A stretch of DNA of 64,000 nucleotides from positions 60,488,251 through 60,552,250 of the forward strand of contig CM051463.1 of the NCBI GenBank assembly GCA_028095005.1. The letters are read 5' to 3'. The notes below the pieces were generated by a model. It did no database searches, had not been told where the DNA came from, and worked only from the letters and a program-made list of their open reading frames with translations. Within the stretch, counting starts at the first letter, position 1, and every line of letters starts with the position of its first letter. Shown piece after piece: positions 10,668 to 24,487 of this stretch. The stretch comes from Rhynchospora pubera (Eukaryota > Streptophyta > Magnoliopsida > Poales > Cyperaceae). The position numbers and the translations under genes are program-made.

Positions 10668-11536
10668 CCTGACCACGAGAGGATTTCGTTATGGGTGCAA
10701 ACCTACGATAGTGGGGACAACAATGATGTTACTCAAGTGGATTTATTTATTTTATTATTATTTTTAGGGATTAAATAAGTGAATTTGTTTCCATTTACAT
10801 GGAATTGAAAATCAAAGAAAGTCGCATAGAAAGAAGATCGCAGTCTATTTTCTAAAATTCGTTGCTATTAGCAAATTCAATTTTTATTGTCTTCTTCTAA
10901 CAACGAATAGGACTATACACTATAGGAGGGAAAGGAAATTGATTAGTGTCATCGCATTATACGTCATCCGCGTCATCGCGCTGCACAGCGCCTCAGCGAA
11001 AGTCAGAGCAGCGATCTATCCCATCTACTCATCCAGTGCGTATTTTTTTCATTTCGTTTTTATAAGTGTTCACTTTAATATGTACAAATGTTCACTTTGT
11101 AGTACAATTGTTCACTATTTTATAAGTGTTCGCTAGACCAAATATGTTCATTTTGATTTTTTTTTTTTGCCAAAAGTTCAGTTTGGTCAATACAAATGTT
11201 CAGTTAATTGAATATAAATGTTCAGTTTGTTGCAACAGAAAATATAAATGTTATGAGGAAACATGTTTATTTTATTAAGTATAAATGTTTAGTTTAGTAA
11301 GTATGAATGTTCAATTTAATAAGTATAAATGTTCAGTTAGTTGCAATAGAAATATAACTGTTATAAGAAAAAAAAAATCAAGCGAAGGGGTCACGAACCG
11401 GACATAAAACACATGTAAAAATTAAAATTGGAAATGAACCGATCCGGTTCAAATTAAATTTTTTCCGATTCTGCCCCTGCCTCCTAGCGCACCTCTTGAC
11501 CACGCGGGACTCTGACTCCAGCGCGATTCTGAAGCG
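10668..11536. other. AT-rich region with degenerate AAATGTTCAGTTT repeats
   Basis: From about 11060 to 11345 a short phrase of the form ATAAATGTTCAGTTT recurs about eleven times at irregular spacing, in variants with CAC/CAG and TT/TA. The inverse phrase AAACTGAACATTTGT recurs in the adjacent foldback structure. No gene was seen; the 65-codon frame at 10939-11136 lacks support. Confidence 0.55.
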
Positions 11537-12188
11537 TTAAACTGAACACTTCTTATTATTAAACTGAACATTTGTAACACACAGCAGCGATGGCAGGGAT
11601 GGTTTATTTAGCGATGACAATTATAATAGCTGTGAGGCGTTAAACTGAACATTTGTAACACACAGCAGTGAGGCGGGGGTGAGGGAACGCAAGTGAGAGG
11701 GGAACGACGCATGAGAGGACCTTTCCTTTCTTGGCATCGCACAGTTTCTATTTTCGATCATGATTGTTTGATTGTTGTTCGGTTGATCGTACTTATCAGC
11801 TCCGATTTTCAGAAATGATAACTGTCATCTGTAGTTTTATCATCCCTGTCATCGCTAAACACAAAATGAACACATAAAATAGACAAGATAAACATATATA
11901 CAATCAAAGTGAACACTTGCAAGCAAATAAGTGTTGTCATCACTTATTCAGATTTATATATGCATATTCAACTTATTTTCATTGAACTTATTTATTTGTA
12001 TATGTTCACCTTATCTGTTTTATTTGTTCACTTTGTACTTAGCGATGACAGAGATGATAAAATTGCAGATGACAGTTATCATTTCTAAACCCAACTATTA
12101 TAACTATCATCGCTAAATAAACTATTCCTATCATCGCTGCTATGTGTTACAAATGTTTAGTTTAATAATAAGAAATGTTCAATTTAAT
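11537..12188. mobile_element. Foldback structure with long nested inverted repeats
   Basis: The left arm has two parts, 11537-11632 and 11813-11905, which pair with 12091-12188 and 11995-12084 in reverse order. Shared phrases include TTTAGCGATGACA and its complement. The right arm is continuous; the left arm carries an extra 180 bases (11633-11812), part of which repeats the phrase TTAAACTGAACATTTGTAAC. A transcript would form a hairpin of nearly 200 bp. It is probably a foldback or MITE-type element with a secondary insertion or duplication. No terminal duplication was found. Confidence 0.7.
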
Positions 12189-12819
12189 AACAGTAATCAA
12201 TTTTCATTTATTTTTATGCCAAATTGGAAATCAGTTAAACGTGATTTTCCTGCGAGTATTGTATATGGATTGCGAATAATAGGGAGATGTGAAAATTAAT
12301 TTCTTAACAAAGACCAAGAAAAGATTTTTGCAAAAGTGAAATCTCCAACAACCAGACGAAAAGAAATCGTATTGCAGTTGCTTGCATGCATAAAACAAGA
12401 TTGCATCCAGCATATTTCACCAAGATCTACCGATTAAATTTAACAAGTAATCTGCCAAGAAAAACGAACAAAGGTTTGAAAAAAAAAATGATAATAGACA
12501 CTTTACTTTCAAAAAGAATTGTGCTTGCAACATTTTCATGCCGAACTTTTGAAAGAAAATGTAAAATGGGTGCCCACTTGTATACTTTTAATGAGTTGAA
12601 TCATTAATCAATTGAAGATGTTCATCAAATATCAGATAGCAAATATGTCTTTGGACTTTGGGTGATCAAGACTAGACATTTGTTGAACCTTAAATCTGAA
12701 AGAAACATAAGAGATTTTGGAGAAATTCAATCAGAGGTTTAGAAAGTAGAATCGATAATCCACTTTACAAAAAAAAAGTACTACAGATAACAAAATGTAA
12801 AATACAAACAAGTCGTTTG
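12189..12819. other. Downstream flank of NSE4, no other feature seen
   Basis: AT-rich sequence after the NSE4 stop codon on the gene's strand. It should contain the 3' UTR and polyadenylation site, but I cannot place them. Two 60-73 codon frames here are unsupported. Confidence 0.5.
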
Positions 12820-15800
12820 TTATTCTTGAAACACAAGCCTGCGCTTCCTACTATTAGCTGAACAAGCAAACTCTGGCGACTCATCAACCCTAGATGAGTC
12901 ATCTTGCATAATCAACCCTCGATTTCTTGTAAACTTCCTGATTGGAGTTCGTTGTGTGACTGCCTCTACTTCTGTGGGATTTGCAATTGAACGGTTTCTG
13001 TGTGGCATGAGTTCTTCACCCACCCCAACAATTTCCTTCATTAACTGTGGGATTTTAACAGATAATTTCAGGAACAAACTAATAAAGGTAGGGAAAACAT
13101 TGTAAACTTATCTTGCCAGAGCAAGTACCTTCCAGTCCTTGAAATCAAAGCGGAACACAAAATGATTATATGACACTTCTCCTGAGGCAACTGCACTTGC
13201 TGCTGGTGCATTTCTTGGTGCTGGGAAGCATTATTAACAAAAAAAATTCACTTCAGCTCATAAAGAAAAAAAATAATGCATTGCAGATCTAACTATTAGA
13301 ACACCAAAGCTCCACAGTAAACTAGTCTTGATCCTGTAGGCTACTACAGAAATTATAAAGGTTATTAAAGTAAACTACCAGCGGTCCACTGCAATATTCT
13401 CTTTTTCCAAAAAGCACCAAAGAAACAACAAACTAAAACCACCCTGATCCTGTACTAGTTTACCTGGTATCCAACTGCTAGACCAACCCTTTAACATATG
13501 TAGAGCACAGTTTACTGTAGTGCTCATACAGCACCACAGTTATCTAAGGCCAATATAATACTAAAAGCTACCAATTATACTCTACCAGTGGTGCTATTCC
13601 AAGTTTTGTTGTGGTTGAGTTCCTACTTTTTTTAAAGACAAAGCAAATCTTCAATGTCCGAAAGGCATTAGCAGTAACTTAAGCACTTACAGACTAAATG
13701 ATGACCACTGTCATTGACTGAAATTTCAACACGGCCATCCTTCACCAGAAAAGACAAGGCAAAAATATTCTCTACTGTTTGGGCGAACGAGTTTCTGTTC
13801 AATACCACATTTTCTAATCTCGCACTCTTTTTCTTTCTCAATACTTCAAAAATAGCTAGCATGTTCATATCCGTATCAGTTTTAGACTCCTCTTCTCGGT
13901 CACCAAGCTGCAAGAAACAAAAATAACAAACGACTAACTGTTTATCAAGCAGGCATTTAATTGTCATTAATATTTCAAACTCAAATTTTAAGTTATCATT
14001 TACTATTATATCTGACTCTATTACCAAGATTACCCCACACGAGCACAGTTCAATCTAATGCCATTGACACTAACTGGTTGGTGCAGCAATACATTTACCA
14101 TTAGGGAAAACTGCAATACGTTTCGTGAACAAGTCTCATTTACGATCAACACCAACAGAATACAGATCTGGTATTGTATATGAATAGCAAACTATCAATA
14201 CCTCCTCAGGGCAAGTGCTTTCATTTGCTTGCTTTGTTCGTTGCCTTTGATTCACAGCCTTTCTTTGTTTCACTTCAGTGTTCATTGGCCCATTCCTTCA
14301 CAGAGAAGGGAAAATAATAAGAGCAAAAACAGAAACACATATGCCCTCAAGAGTTTACTTTGTTTAAGACTTCATATCAGCTTTTAGCACACAAGTTGCT
14401 TGTTAGAATGCCAACATGAATTTAGTTTTCAGAAGAAGCACACATATAAAGCTGGCTATGTTCTCAGAAGCTCACACATAAAGCTGGCTATGTTCTCAAA
14501 AGGACTACTGAAATAGTGCACCATATTTTCCTTATTACAAACAAATTTCTAATATTTCCCAAATCTTCACATCACCCAAAAAGTTTGGATTGTCGGCAAA
14601 ATTGCACACTAAGATACAGAAGTTCATATTATATAATTATACTAACCTGATTTTTGTTATCTTCATGCATTTTTTCATTATCTAACAAAAAATACTGAAC
14701 AGGACCAAGATATCAGGTGTAGGGGTGGACGCAGTATACCGCGAATACGCAAAATCGTTCCGTTCCATCCATGTGGAACGTGTAACGGAATGAAATTTCA
14801 TTTCGTTTCGCAAACGGAACGGACTAACAGAATGCATTTCGTGATCCGTTTGTGCATTTTATAGTGTAAATATAGCCGTTCCGCCACGTTTTGTCGAAAC
14901 GGAACAAATCACGAATCATTCCGATTCGTACCGTTATTGAAACGGAACGGAAAACGGAATGACCCATTCCGTTTCCGTGATACATGTTATCCACCCCTAA
15001 TCAGGTGCCAATTGCAAATTGCCAAATTTTAGGCATAACCAAAATATTGTAATAATTCTTGCGTCTGTTGCAAAATGAAAAATTACAACAGAAAAAGAAA
15101 AATCCTTACATGGTACAGCATCCAGACCCAGCCATGAACACGTGAGAAACATTATATCCTAAATCAGTCCAATTGAAAGCAATTGGGCATTCAATTTCAT
15201 CATTTAAGGGGTTATTTTTTTGCCCAAATTTCTCCAGTAAAGCTGTGACAAAGTCAGATGGTGTGATTCCTTCGCTCGAGTGTGAACGCACCGAAGTCAC
15301 GAGAGTACTGGCTATATCCAATAGCGCCTCAGCATCAGCAACTTGCTCTCGTGGCTTTTGAACTGGAAAATAACCATACAAATTTAAATAAAAGGCAAAA
15401 ACAAAAGTAGAATTTCAACATGATTCCCTGTAAAAGTAAGTTTTATTCCATGTCATCCCTAAAAATTCCACTGGATTAAGAAACAGTAATTGTTTTTTTT
15501 ATATATACTTGCAACCTGAGTTGAGTACCTAGGCAATTCGTAGTCATTTGCAGACAGGTGCTAAACATACAAATGATAAGCCACCTAAAAAATGCAAAAG
15601 CTGCTAATTTTGTCACTAGATTAAGGCAATGCTACATAAAGGGGGATGGTGAAAAATTACTGAAATAAACCATTTTGACCTCACAAAACGAACTAGCACT
15701 TAAAATGTGGAGATGGGGATGCAGATAAATGGTGATTCTAGCTAAATAGGAGCATGATGAATCCAAAATTACAGTTGTATAGGAACAATTTACCAAATTG

Positions 15801-16313
15801 ATGCAAGCTTTCAACTTCAGTAATAATAGCTTGAAACTTTGTTGACTCAGCGTTTACCATGTCATCTTTCTCATCTGAAATAGGACATCAAATAAACTGT
15901 GAACTTCATGTGATAAAAGAAAATGAAAAAGTTTAATTGCTCAAGATGACAAGACGGGTTTTCATTTTTTATTTTCCTTATAAAAAATTCAAATTTTGGG
16001 TTCAAAACGAAATAAAGAGAAAAAACTAAAAGAAATCTAAAATAAAGCACCGTTCAGGACCGCACTAATACAGTTCTCTAGCAAGACTACAAATTAGTAA
16101 GAAAATTCCCTAGGGTTCAATAAAAGGGGAAGCGCAAGCAAGAAAAATACCATTTATCATATTTTTCATCTTGAGATAGCGAGATCGAAGGATTCGTCGA
16201 TCAGCCATCTTTTGCGTTTCCGATTCGCTTGATTCGGACCCACCCGACTCGCTCTCCTCGGCAACCTCTTCCTCTTCTTCCTCCCTCCTCCCTCTTTTCG
16301 TCGCTCTCGCCAT
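12820..16313 (-). CDS. NSE4: NSE4, kleisin subunit of the SMC5/6 complex (7 exons)
   Basis: Nuclear kleisin that bridges the SMC5 and SMC6 heads in the complex needed for homologous repair and chromosome segregation. Exons on the minus strand: 16313-16151, 15874-15794, 15362-15110, 14295-14202, 13907-13691, 13220-13129, 13044-12820. All six introns are GT-AG, phases agree, and the total is 1125 bases, that is 374 residues plus TAA. Seen: an acidic Glu/Ser-rich start (residues 1-35); the RILRSRYLKMKNMIN segment; the motif QKPREQVADAEALLD around residues 83-97 (N-terminal NSE4 domain); the C-terminal NSE4 domain with VVLNRNSFAQTVENIFALSF (about 229-248) and FVFRFDFKDWK ending at 300; GEELMPHRNR near 309. 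This order matches plant NSE4A as I remember it, and the length is near the usual ~400. Intron 3 holds a hAT MITE. No truncation or frameshift was seen. Confidence 0.93.
14720..14999. mobile_element. hAT-type MITE in intron 3 of NSE4
   Basis: The ends are TAGGGGTGGA and TCCACCCCTA, typical of plant hAT elements. A perfect 8-bp target-site duplication ATCAGGTG flanks it (14712-14719 and 15000-15007), the size hAT transposases make. The 280-bp interior is rich in AACGGAAC-type phrases in both orientations and has no coding capacity. Confidence 0.95.
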
Positions 16314-16805
16314 TGGAAAGGCACGAAGGTTTTAGAGGGAAGTTATTCTGAAATTTGGACTTTTGATAGAAAGAGAATGGGGAGATGCGAGCGCACGAAC
16401 TCGAATTTTAATATTAGTAGTGCTTCAAAATTTTGGGAGGGAATGAAAATTTTGGCGATCGACATTTTAAGGCATCGAGGCGGTTCGATGAACCGGAGCT
16501 GACTTGTGGGTCCCTTTTGAGATTTCTAGTTGCGGTGTAGTAGAAAAGGTCCAAATAATAATTATACCTGGTTCCTTCTGGAGGAAGAGAGAGACCCTTG
16601 TAATCTAAACTACGGTGGAAAAAAAGATGTGGCCAATTTATGCATAGTCTTGCGTGTCGGACCCAATGCCTGCAGTCAGAAACTCAGGATACTCGGAACT
16701 TAGCACACTTTCAATACAGTGATATACCCAGCTACTTTACGCGTTCCACAGAAAAAAACAAAGGGGAAAAACTTGGGAGGGAAACGGGCAAACGGCAAAC
16801 AGGTA
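16314..16805 (-). promoter_or_regulatory. Upstream region of NSE4
   Basis: About 490 bases between the NSE4 start codon and the nearest MITE. The first 100 bases include a purine-rich stretch and AAAATTTTGGGAGGG. TTTTGGCGAT at about 16450 is a near match, not a full match, to the plant E2F site (TTTSSCGS), which would suit a repair/replication gene; this is inference. No clear TATA box near the start was identified. Confidence 0.4.
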
Positions 16806-16963
16806 GGGCCGTTTGGATCGCTTAGAAATTTAGGAAAGTTGTAATTTCTATGAATAAATTTATTGGAAATTGTGTAACTTTGTAAAGAGTTTGAATTGTT
16901 TATAATAAATTTATGGTAGGAAGATTAAATTCTCCAAATTCCTTGTAGAATCCAAACATCCCC
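16806..16963. mobile_element. Tourist-like MITE upstream of NSE4
   Basis: Ends GGGCCGTTTGGAT and ATCCAAACATCCCC are inverted repeats of the PIF/Harbinger (Tourist) style. A possible 3-bp duplication GTA flanks it (16803-16805 and 16964-16966). 158 bp, non-coding; the interior is related to the other CCGTTTGGAT elements at 46378, 56273 and 57741. Confidence 0.7.
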
Positions 16964-17039
16964 GTAAATATTTGGGTGGTAAAAATATTATTTCTTTTTT
17001 TTTCTTTTTATTAACAAAACATCGAGGCTTTCTGTATAA

Positions 17040-17075
17040 CTAGGGTTGGACATCGATCTTCGCTCGATATAATAT
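17040..17075 (-). other. Helitron-like 3' terminus (minus orientation)
   Basis: Read on the minus strand, a short hairpin (ATCGA/TCGAT stem) is followed eight bases later by CTAG and then T, the form of a Helitron 3' end inserted before T. The same terminal phrase, with a better 7-bp stem, occurs at 39566. The satellite array begins about 100 bases inside this end. Confidence 0.5.
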
Positions 17076-17164
17076 TTTTTTACATGGTTTAAATTTTCTA
17101 TTATATTAATTTTTATATATGTTAATAATAATGTGAATATCTAACTAAAATATCAATATCATCA

Positions 17165-20100
17165 TGTTTTAAGTAAGATCATAAATATATTTTAGACTAT
17201 ATAAACAACATAAATATAGATTATTGTAATCAAATTACTTAAAATGAATGTAAAATCGCTTGAAATGTTCAAATATGCTCAGAATCTATAATATCTCGTT
17301 TTGAATAAATTAGTCCATAAAGATATTCTAAACTATATCAAGAGCTTAATATAGATTACTGTGATCAAATGACTTAAAATGAATGCAAAATCGCTTGAAA
17401 TGCTCAAATATACTCATAATCTGTAAAATCTGCACAACATGTGAATAATTACAATGTATAATCCAATCGTTTTGAATAATTAAGCTCATAAACATATTCT
17501 AGACTATATAAAAAGCGTAAATATAGATTATTGTGATCAAATAACTTAAAATGAATGCAAAATTGTTTGAAATGTTCAAATATACTAAGAATCTGTAAAA
17601 TATGCACATCATGTGCATAATTAAAATGCATAATCCAATCGTTTTGAAAAAGTGAGTTCATAAATATATTATAGACTATATAAAGAGCTTAAATATAGAT
17701 TATTATGATAAAATGACTTAAAATAAATACAAAATCGATTGAAATACTCAAATATACTTAGAATCTATTAAATCTGCAAATTATGTGCTTAATTACAATG
17801 TATAATCCAACCGTTGTAAATAAGAGAGTTCATAAACATATTCTAAATAACATAAAGAGCTTAAATATAGATTATTGTGATCAAATGACTTAAAATGAAT
17901 GCAAAATCGCTTGAAATGCTCAAATATACTAAGAATCTATTAAATCTGCAAATTATGCGAATAATTACAATGTATAATCCAATCATTTTGAATAAGTGAG
18001 TTTATAAATATATTTTAAATTATATAAAGAGCATAAATATAGATTATTATGATCAAATGACTTAAAATGAATACAAAATCATTTGAAATGCTCAAATATA
18101 CTCAAAATCTGTAAAATCTGCATATTACGTTAATAATTACAATATATAAACCAATAGTTTTGAATAATTGATCTCCTAAACATATTCTAGACTATATAAA
18201 GAGCTTAAATATAGATTATTGTGATCAAGTGACTTAAAATGAATGTAAAATCTCTTGAAATGCTCAGATATACTCAGAATCTTTAAAATCTACACATTAG
18301 GTTCGTAATTACAATGTATAATCCAATTGTTTTGAATGATTGAGTTCATGAACATATTCTAAACTATATAAAGAGCTTAAATATAGATTATTGTCATCAA
18401 ATAACTTAAAATTAATGCAAAATCGCTTGAAATGCACAAATATACTCAGAATTTGTAAAATCTGCAAATTACGTGGAAATTACAATATATAATCCTATCG
18501 TTTTGAATAAGTGAGTTCATAAACATATTCTAGACAATGTAAAGAGCTTAAGTATAAATTATTGTGAACAAATTTCGTAAATTGAATGCAAAAATCGCTC
18601 GAAATGCTCAAATATACTCAGAATCTTTAAAATCTGCACATTATGTGCATAATTACAATGTATAATCCAATTGTTTTGAATAAGTGATATCACAAACATA
18701 TTCTAGACTATATAAAGAGCTTAAATGTAGATTAATGTGATCAAAACATTTAAAATGAATACAAAATGGCTTGAAATACTCAATTGTACTCACAATATGT
18801 AAAATGTGCAAATTATGTGAATAATTATAATGTATAATCCAATCGTTTTGAATAAGCGAGCTCATAAACATATTCTAGACTATATAAAAAGTTAAATATA
18901 CATTATTGTGATCAAATGACTTAAAATGAATACAAAATTGCTTGAAATTCTCAAATATACTTAGAATCTGCAAAATCTGTATATTATGTGTTGAATTACA
19001 ATTGTTTAAACCAATCTTTTTGATTAATTGACCACATAAACATATTCTAGACTATAAAAATAGCATATATATAGATTATTGTGATCAAATGACTTAAAAA
19101 TGATGCAAAATCGCTTGAAATGCTCAAATATACTTCGAATCTTTAAAATTTGCACATTATATTCGTAATTATAATGTATAATGCAATCGTTTTGAATAAG
19201 TGAGTTCATAAATATATTCTTGACTATATAAAAATATTAATATAGATCATTGTGATCAAATGATTTAAAATTAATGCAAAACCGCTTCAAATGCTCAAAT
19301 ACACTCATAATCATTAAAATATGTAAACTATGTGAATAATTACAAAGTATAATCGAATTATTCTGAATAATTTAGCTCATAAACACATTATAGACTATAT
19401 AAAGAGCTTAAATATAGATTAACATGATCAAAACACTTAAAATGAATGCAAAATAGCTTGTAATGCTTAAATATACCCAAAATCCTTAAAATCAGGACAT
19501 TTTTGGCTTAATTACAATGTATAATCCAATTGTTTTAATACGTGAGTTCATAAACATATTCTAGACTATATATATAGCATAAATACAGATTATTATGATC
19601 AAATGAATTGAAATAAATACAAAATTGCTTGAAATACCCAAATATACAAAGAATCTATAAAATATGCAAATTATATGTGTAATTACAATGAATAATTCAA
19701 TCGTTTCAAATTAGCGTGTTCATAAAAATATTCTAGACTATGTAAAGAGTTGAAATATACTCAGAATCTGTAAAATATGCACATTATGTGAATAATTATA
19801 ATGTATAATCAAATCGTTTTGAATATGTGAGCTCATAAACATATTCTAGACTATATAAATAGTTTAAATGTAGATTCTTGTCATCAAATAACTTAAAATG
19901 AATGTAAAATCGATTGAAATACTAAAAAAATTTAGAATCTATAAAATATACACATTATGTGAATAATTACAAAGTATAAACCAATCTTTTTGAATAATTG
20001 GCCTCATAAACATATTCTAAACTATATAAAAAGCATAAATATACATTATTGTGATCACATAACTTAAAATAATGCAAAATCGCCTGAAATGCTCAAATAT

Positions 20101-23100
20101 ACTTGAATCTATAAAATTTGCAAATTATGTGAATAATTATCATGTATAATCCAATCGTTTTGAATAAGTGAGTTCGTAAATACATTCTAAACTATGTAAA
20201 GAGTATAAATATATATTATTGTCATCAGATGATTTAAAATCAATGCAAAATCGCTTGAAATGCTTAAATATACTCAGAATTTGTAAAATCTGCACATTAT
20301 GTGAATAATTACAATGTATAATCCAATAGTTTTGAATATGTGTGCTCATAAACATATTCTAGACTATATAAAGAGTTTAAATGTAGATTATTGTCATCAA
20401 ATAACTTAAAATGAATGTAAAATCGATTGAAATGCTCAAATAAATTTAGAATATGTAAAATATGAACATTATGTAAAAAATTACAATGTATAATCCAATC
20501 GTTTTGAATAATTGAGCTTATAAATATATTCTAAACTATATAAAGAGCTTAAATATAGATTATCGTGATCAAATAACTTAAAATGAATGCAAAATCGCTT
20601 GAAATGCTACAATATACTCAGAATCTTTAAAATCTACACATTATGTGCATAATTACAATGTATAATCCAATTGTTTTGAATAACTTAGTTCAGAAACATA
20701 TTCTAAACTATATAAAGAGCATAAATATAGATTATTGTGGTCAAATGACTTAAAATAAATGTAAAAATCGCTTGAAATGCTCAAATATACTCAGAATCTG
20801 TAAAATCCATACATTATGTGAATAATTACAATTTATAATCCAATCGTTTTCAATAAGTGAGTTCACAAACAAATTCTAAACAATATAAAGAAGTTTAATA
20901 TTGATTGTTTTGATCAAATGACTTAAAAAGAATGCAAAATCGCTTAAAATGCTCAAATATAATTACAATCTGTAAAATATGCATATTATGTGAATAATTA
21001 CAATGTGTAAACCAATCGTTTAGAGTAAGTGAGTTCATAAACAAATTCTAAACTATATAAAGAGGTTAAATATAGATTATTGTAATCCAATGACTTAAAA
21101 TGAATGCAAAATCGATTAAAATGCTCAAATATACTCAGAATCTGTAAAATATGCACATTATGTGAATAATTACAATGTAAAATCCAATCGTTTTGAATAA
21201 TTAAGATCATAAATATATTCTAGACAATATAAAGAGCTTAAATATACATTATTGTGATCAAATGACTTAAAATTGATGCAAAATCACTTGAAATGCTCAA
21301 ATATACTCGGAATATGTAAAATCTGCACATTTTGTGCATAATTACAATGTATAATCCAATTTTTTGAATAACCAAGTACAAAAATATATTCGAGACTATA
21401 TTAAGAGCTGAAATATAGATTAATTTGATCAAATGATTTAAACTGAAAGCAAAATCGATTCAAATGCTCAAATATACTCATAATCTGTAAAATCCGCACA
21501 TTATGTGAATAAATACAATGCAAATCTAGTTGTTTTGAATAAGTGAGTTCATAAACATATTCTAAACTATGTAAAAAGCATAAGTACAGCTTATTGTAAT
21601 AAAAAAATCGCTTGAAATGCTCAAATATACTCATAATTTTTCAAATCTGCATATTATGTGCATAATTACAATGTATAATCAAATCGTTTTGAGTAAGTTA
21701 TATCATAAACATATTCTAGACAAAATAAAGAGCTTAAATATGTATTACTATGATCAAATCACTTAAAAATAAATACAAAATCACTTGAAATGCTCAAATA
21801 TATTCTGAATCTGTAAAATCTGCACATTATGTGAAGAATTAGAATGTATAATATGATCATTTTGAATAAATGAGTTCATAAATATATTCTAGACTATATA
21901 AAGAGCTTAAATATAGATTATTGTGATCAAGTGACTTAAAATTAATGCAAAATCGATTGAAATGCTCAAATATACTCAGAATCTTTCAAATCTGCACATA
22001 ATGTGCATAATTACAATGTATAATCTAATTGTTTTGAATAAATTATATTATAAACATATTTCAGACAAATAAAGAGGTTAAATATTAATTATTGTGATCG
22101 AATGATTTAAAATGATTGCAAAATCGCTTAAAATGCTCAAATATACTTGGAATCTGTAAAATATGCGTATCATGTGAATAATTACAATGTATAATCCAAT
22201 CTTTTTGAATAAATGAGTTCATAAGAATATTCTAAACTATATAAAAAGTAAAAATATAGCTTATTGTGATAAAATAACTAAAAATGAATGCAAAATCCCT
22301 TGAAATACTCAAATTTACTCAAAATCATTAAAATCAACACATTATGTAAATAATTACAATGTATAATCCTATCGTTTTGAAAAATTGAGATAATAAACAT
22401 ATTCTAGATAATATATAGATCTTAAATATACATTATGATGATCAAATGACTTAAAATTAATGCAAAATAACTTGAAAATGCTCAAATATACTAAGAATCT
22501 GTAAAATCTGTACACTATGTGCATAATTACAATCTATAATCCAATCTTTTTAAATAAGTGAGTTCATAAACATATTCGAGACTATATAAAGAGCTTAATT
22601 ATAAATTATTGTGATCAGATGACTTAAAATGAATGTAAAATCGATTGAAATGTTCAAATATTTTCAGAATATGTAAAATCTGCAAATTATGTGCGTAATT
22701 ACAATGTATAATCTGATCATTTAGAATAATTGAGTTCATAAACATATTCTAGACTATATAAAGAGGTTAAATATAGATTATTGAGATCCAATGAATTAAA
22801 ATAAATGAAAAATCGCTTGAAATGCTCAAATATACTCAGAATCTTTCAAATCTGCATATTATGTGCATAATAACAATGTGTAATCGAATCGTTTTGAATA
22901 ATTTATATCCTAAACATGTTCTAGATAAAATAAAGAGCTAAAATATATATTATTGTGATCAAATCACTTGAAACGAATGTAAAATAGCTTGAAATGCTCA
23001 AATATTCTCAGAATCTTTAAAATCTGCACATAATGTGATAAATTACAATGTATAATCCAATTCTTATGAATAAGTGAGTTCGTAAACATATTCAAGACCA

Positions 23101-24487
23101 TATAAAGAGCATCAATATAGATTATTGTGATCAAATGACTTACAATGAATTCAAAATCGCAGGAAATGCTCAAATATACTCAGAATCTGTAAATTCTGCA
23201 AATTATGTGAATAATTACAATGTATAATCCAATCGTATTGAATATGTGAGCTCATAAATATATTCTAGAGTATATAAAGAGCTTAAATATAAAATATTGT
23301 CATCACATAACTTAAAATGAATGCAAAATTAATTGAAATGCTCAAATAAACTTAGAATCTGTATAATATGCACATTATGTGAATAACTACAATGTATAAT
23401 CTAATCGTTTTGAATAATTGAGCTCATAAACATATTTAGACTATATAAAGAGCTTAAATTTAGATTATTGTGATCAAATAACTTAAAATAAATGCAAAAT
23501 CGCTTGAATTGCTCCAATATACTCAGAATCTTTAAAATCTGCACATTATGTGCGCAATTACAATGTATAATCCAATCGTTCTGAATAACTTAGTTCAGAA
23601 ACATATTCTTAACTATATAAACATCATAAATATAGATTACTGTGGTCAAATAACATAAAAAGAATAAAAAAATCTTTTGAAATGCTCAAATATACTCAGA
23701 AATTGTAAAATGCGTATATTATGTGAATAATTACATTTATATAATCCAATCGTTTGGAATAAGTGAGTTCATAAATATATTCTAAACTATATAAGGAGTT
23801 TAAATATAGATTATTGTGATCAAATGACTTAAAATGAAAGCAAAATCGCTTAAAATGCTCAAATATATTTATAATTTGTCCAATCTGCACATTATGTGAA
23901 TAATTACAATGTATAAACCAATCTTTTTTCATAATTAACCTCATAAACATATTCTAGACTGTATAAAGAGCATAAATATAGATTATTTTGATCAAATGAC
24001 TTAAAATGAATGTAAAATTGCTTCAAATGCTCAAATATACTCAGAATCTTTAAAATCTGCACATTATGTGATAAATTACAATGCATAATCCAATCGTTTT
24101 GAATAATTGAGCTCATAAACATATTTTAGACTATATAAAGAGCTTAAATATAGATTATTGTGATCAAATAACTTAAAATGAATGCAAAATCACTTGAAAT
24201 GCTCCAATATACTCAGAATCTTTAAAATCTGCACATTATTTGCATAATTACAATATATAATCCAATCATTTTGAATAAGTGATATGATATCATAAACATA
24301 TTCTAGACAATATAAAGAACTTAAATATACATTATTGTGATCAAATGATTTAAAATGAACGCAAAATTGCTTGAAATGCTCGAATATACTCAGAATCTGT
24401 AAAAGCTGCATATAATATGAATAATTACAATGTACAATCAATCGTTTTGAATAATTGAACTCATAAACTTATTCTAGACTTTATATA
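17165..24487. repeat. 172-bp satellite array, left block (~43 monomers)
   Basis: Head-to-tail AT-rich monomers; a consensus written from the repeats is 172 bases, and landmark phrases such as AGACTATATAAAGAGCTTAA recur at that spacing (for example 17501, 17673, 18189). Monomers differ by substitutions and small indels, roughly 10-20 percent by eye. 172 bp is in the size range of nucleosome-scale plant centromeric or subtelomeric satellites, but location on the chromosome cannot be told. Many ~70-codon minus-strand frames arise because each monomer is open in one frame; 172 is not a multiple of three, so they shift and end. Confidence 0.97.

Noticed and set aside
16440..16460. E2F-type site upstream of NSE4
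   Set aside because: TTTTGGCGAT fails the last position of the consensus; mentioned only as a near match.
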